Below the pieces are notes generated by a model, which was not told the DNA's origin, ran no database searches, and saw only the letters and a program-made list of their open reading frames with translations. Of a stretch of 64,000 bases of DNA, positions 62,293 through 64,000 are shown one piece after another. Origin of the DNA: Elysia crispata (lineage: Eukaryota > Mollusca > Gastropoda > Plakobranchidae); NCBI GenBank assembly GCA_033675545.1, contig JAWDGP010002520.1, positions 1-64,000 on the forward strand. Direction: 5' to 3'. The translations under genes were made by a program, and so were the position numbers. How positions within the stretch are numbered: position 1 is the stretch's first letter; each line of letters begins with the position of its first letter.

Positions 62293-63175
62293 GACAGATA
62301 TCCAGTCAGACTGAGACTGAGTGAGGCAGAGATAGTGAGAGACAGAGAGGTAGCCAGAGGCAGGGTCCAAGAAAAACAGAAACATGGATTTATAAATTAT
62401 TGGTATATTATTTTTTACTTTCATTCGGACTTTGGGACGATATTGAGAGCTACAATTATGCAAAGACATGTGGATTTCTGCTTTTCTTTTACTCTTTTGA
62501 AAGAGTTGATAACCTCTGGAGAAGGGATTCAACCTGAGGAAACAACGAATATTGATTTGCATTGGTTACCGAAAGAGAAGAATAAATATTGACGAAGCCA
62601 TAAGCATTTTTGTAATGTTTAATGGGAACTCTGTAAGCTATAGTTTAAATCGAGAACAATAATTAGACGCAAGTATAGACATCTAATCTACAACTAGCGC
62701 ATTCTCAGTTATGAATTGGCTAACCGGCTAAATAGCGGCTCTGAATACATTATCACATAAGAAAAATCAGACCATTAAAATCTTTTATGTCATACAATAT
62801 AATAAGATAAAAGTATCTACGCCATTCAGTTAACTTTCTAACATCATATTAGTAAATTACCCAAGAAAATCGCGGCTCTATGGCTAGAAACAAACAAAAT
62901 GCAGGCTCCTCTCCTTTCCCTGTCGCCTATCTGAGCTAGCTGTATTGAATTTTACAATTGATCAGCTAATCGAGATAACCGTTTAGAAAAATTCTATAGA
63001 ACATGCTTTTCTATTGATCAAATGAGGACGTTCTTTGTGGTAAAATATTGACAAAGTGACACTGTAACTAAACATGAAAAAAGTATTTCGCCAAATTTCC
63101 GAGTTAGACGGTTAGAAGAATACAGCGACGATATGTATATTATTTTTATTACTGGTGAGGTCAGTTCGGACCTAC
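62293..63175. other. Non-coding stretch
   Basis: No gene recognised. One frame read through the GA tract extends to 62592 but is a repeat artefact. Confidence 0.5.
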
Positions 63176-63945
63176 CTAAAGAGACTGGCTACCCAATCTA
63201 CAGTTAATGGTGTTGTCACTCCCAGCCGAACTTCAGAGACTGGCTACCCAGTTACTGGTGTGGTCTCTTCCAGCCTACCTACAGAGTCGTGATTACCCAC
63301 CCTACAGTTACTTTTGTGGTCAGTTTCCAAACAAACTGCATAGAGTTGCTACCCACACTACAGTTTCTGGTGTGGTCACTTCCAGCCTACCTACAGAGAC
63401 TCGTCTGGCTACAGTTACTGGTGTAGTCAGTTTCCAACAAACTCACAGAAAGTGGCTAACCATCCACACTTACTGGTGCGGTCACTTCCAGCCTAACTAC
63501 AGAGACTCGTCTGGCTACAGTTACTGGTGTAGTCAGTTTTTAACAAACTCACAGAAAGTGGCTATCCATCCACACTTACTGGTGCGATCACTTCCTGCCT
63601 AACTACAGAGACTCGTCTGGCTACAGTTACTGGTGTAGTCAGTTTCCAACAAACTCACAGAAAGTGGCTATCCATCCACACTTACTGGTGCGGTCACTTC
63701 CAGCCTACCTATAGAGACTCGTCTGGCTACAGTTACTGGTGTAGTCAGTTTCCAACAAACTCACAGAAAGTGGCTATCCATCCACACTTACTGGTGCGGT
63801 CACTTCCAGCCTACCTATAGAGACTCGTCTGGCTACAGTTACTGGTGTAGTCAGTTTCCAACAAACTCACAGAAAGTGGCTATCCATCCACACTTACTGG
63901 TGCGGTCACTTCCAGCCTACCTACAGAGATGGGCTGTCTACTCTA
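63176..63945. repeat. 106-bp dimeric tandem repeat
   Basis: GAGACTCGTCTGGCTACAG recurs at 63396, 63502, 63608, 63714 and 63820, an exact 106-bp step. The next step at 63926 begins a divergent unit. Each 106-bp unit is two related halves of about 51 and 55 bp (ending CAGTTTCCAACAAACTCACA and GGTCACTTCCAGCCTAC). From 63176 to 63395 only irregular single halves are present, which suggests that an older about 53-bp repeat became a dimer and then amplified. Confidence 0.92.
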
Positions 63946-64000
63946 GAGTTACTGGTGTGCCTGTACCATCGTATGTAATTAAAAAAATGAAAATAAGTAA

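Overview
The window looks like nuclear DNA from a lophotrochozoan animal, most likely a gastropod mollusc and perhaps a heterobranch such as a sea slug. The evidence is: split genes with GT-AG introns; two rhodopsin-like receptor copies of the type annotated as chemosensory receptors in sea slugs; several LINE fragments; a pogo/Tigger transposase; tRNA-derived SINE-like heads; and a very heavy load of micro- and minisatellites. Nothing bacterial is present: no operons, no CRISPR, no prophage. I saw no LTR, Polinton or other virus-like element.

Layout. 1-9.2 kb is AT-rich non-coding DNA with three related modules (about 6.1-7.7 kb), each set between CT and GA microsatellites. 9.3-11.8 kb holds a decayed Tigger-type transposon. 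12.28-12.56 kb is an ATT/AT microsatellite, and 13.1-14.3 kb is a homogeneous 81-bp satellite (15 copies). 17-19.3 kb carries a long GA tract and two SINE-like copies meeting tail to tail on an AGT tract. 19.3-20.5 kb holds a 5'-truncated LINE flanked by a 76-78 bp direct repeat, and that repeat appears to contain most of a host exon. 25.6-26.5 kb is a 35-bp minisatellite (26 copies). 30.9-32.4 kb (minus) holds the last three exons of a probable single-pass membrane protein: a transmembrane exon, a 28-nt micro-exon and a cytoplasmic tail ending in a PDZ-ligand-like STV. 34-35.3 kb has a pure ACT tract and a 22-bp minisatellite with a 219-bp higher-order repeat.

38.9-40.6 kb is a two-exon chemosensory-receptor-like GPCR with a TATA box. 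Its first intracellular loop has grown by a six-copy 42-bp in-frame repeat, and the copy also carries one stop and one frameshift. A second, convergent receptor copy (one exon, one internal stop) lies at 47.3-47.8 kb and ends at the same intron position. Between them is a LINE whose C-terminal coding segment is amplified as five 86-bp units and whose 3' end runs into a GGA/AGT tract.

From 49.87 to 60.39 kb the window is one giant diverged array of a 78-bp unit (about 135 copies) with several layers of higher-order structure. It is followed by another LINE 3' fragment (60.4-60.6 kb), a GA/CA tract, and a 106-bp dimeric repeat that runs nearly to the window end.

Taken together this is a repeat-dominated region in which few host genes are visible: one plausible intact gene end (the membrane protein) and two receptor copies that look like pseudogenes or null alleles. 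The most unusual material is the coding-frame tandem expansion inside the receptor, the exon duplicated as a LINE target site, the transmembrane/micro-exon/tail gene, and the 10.5-kb 78-bp array.
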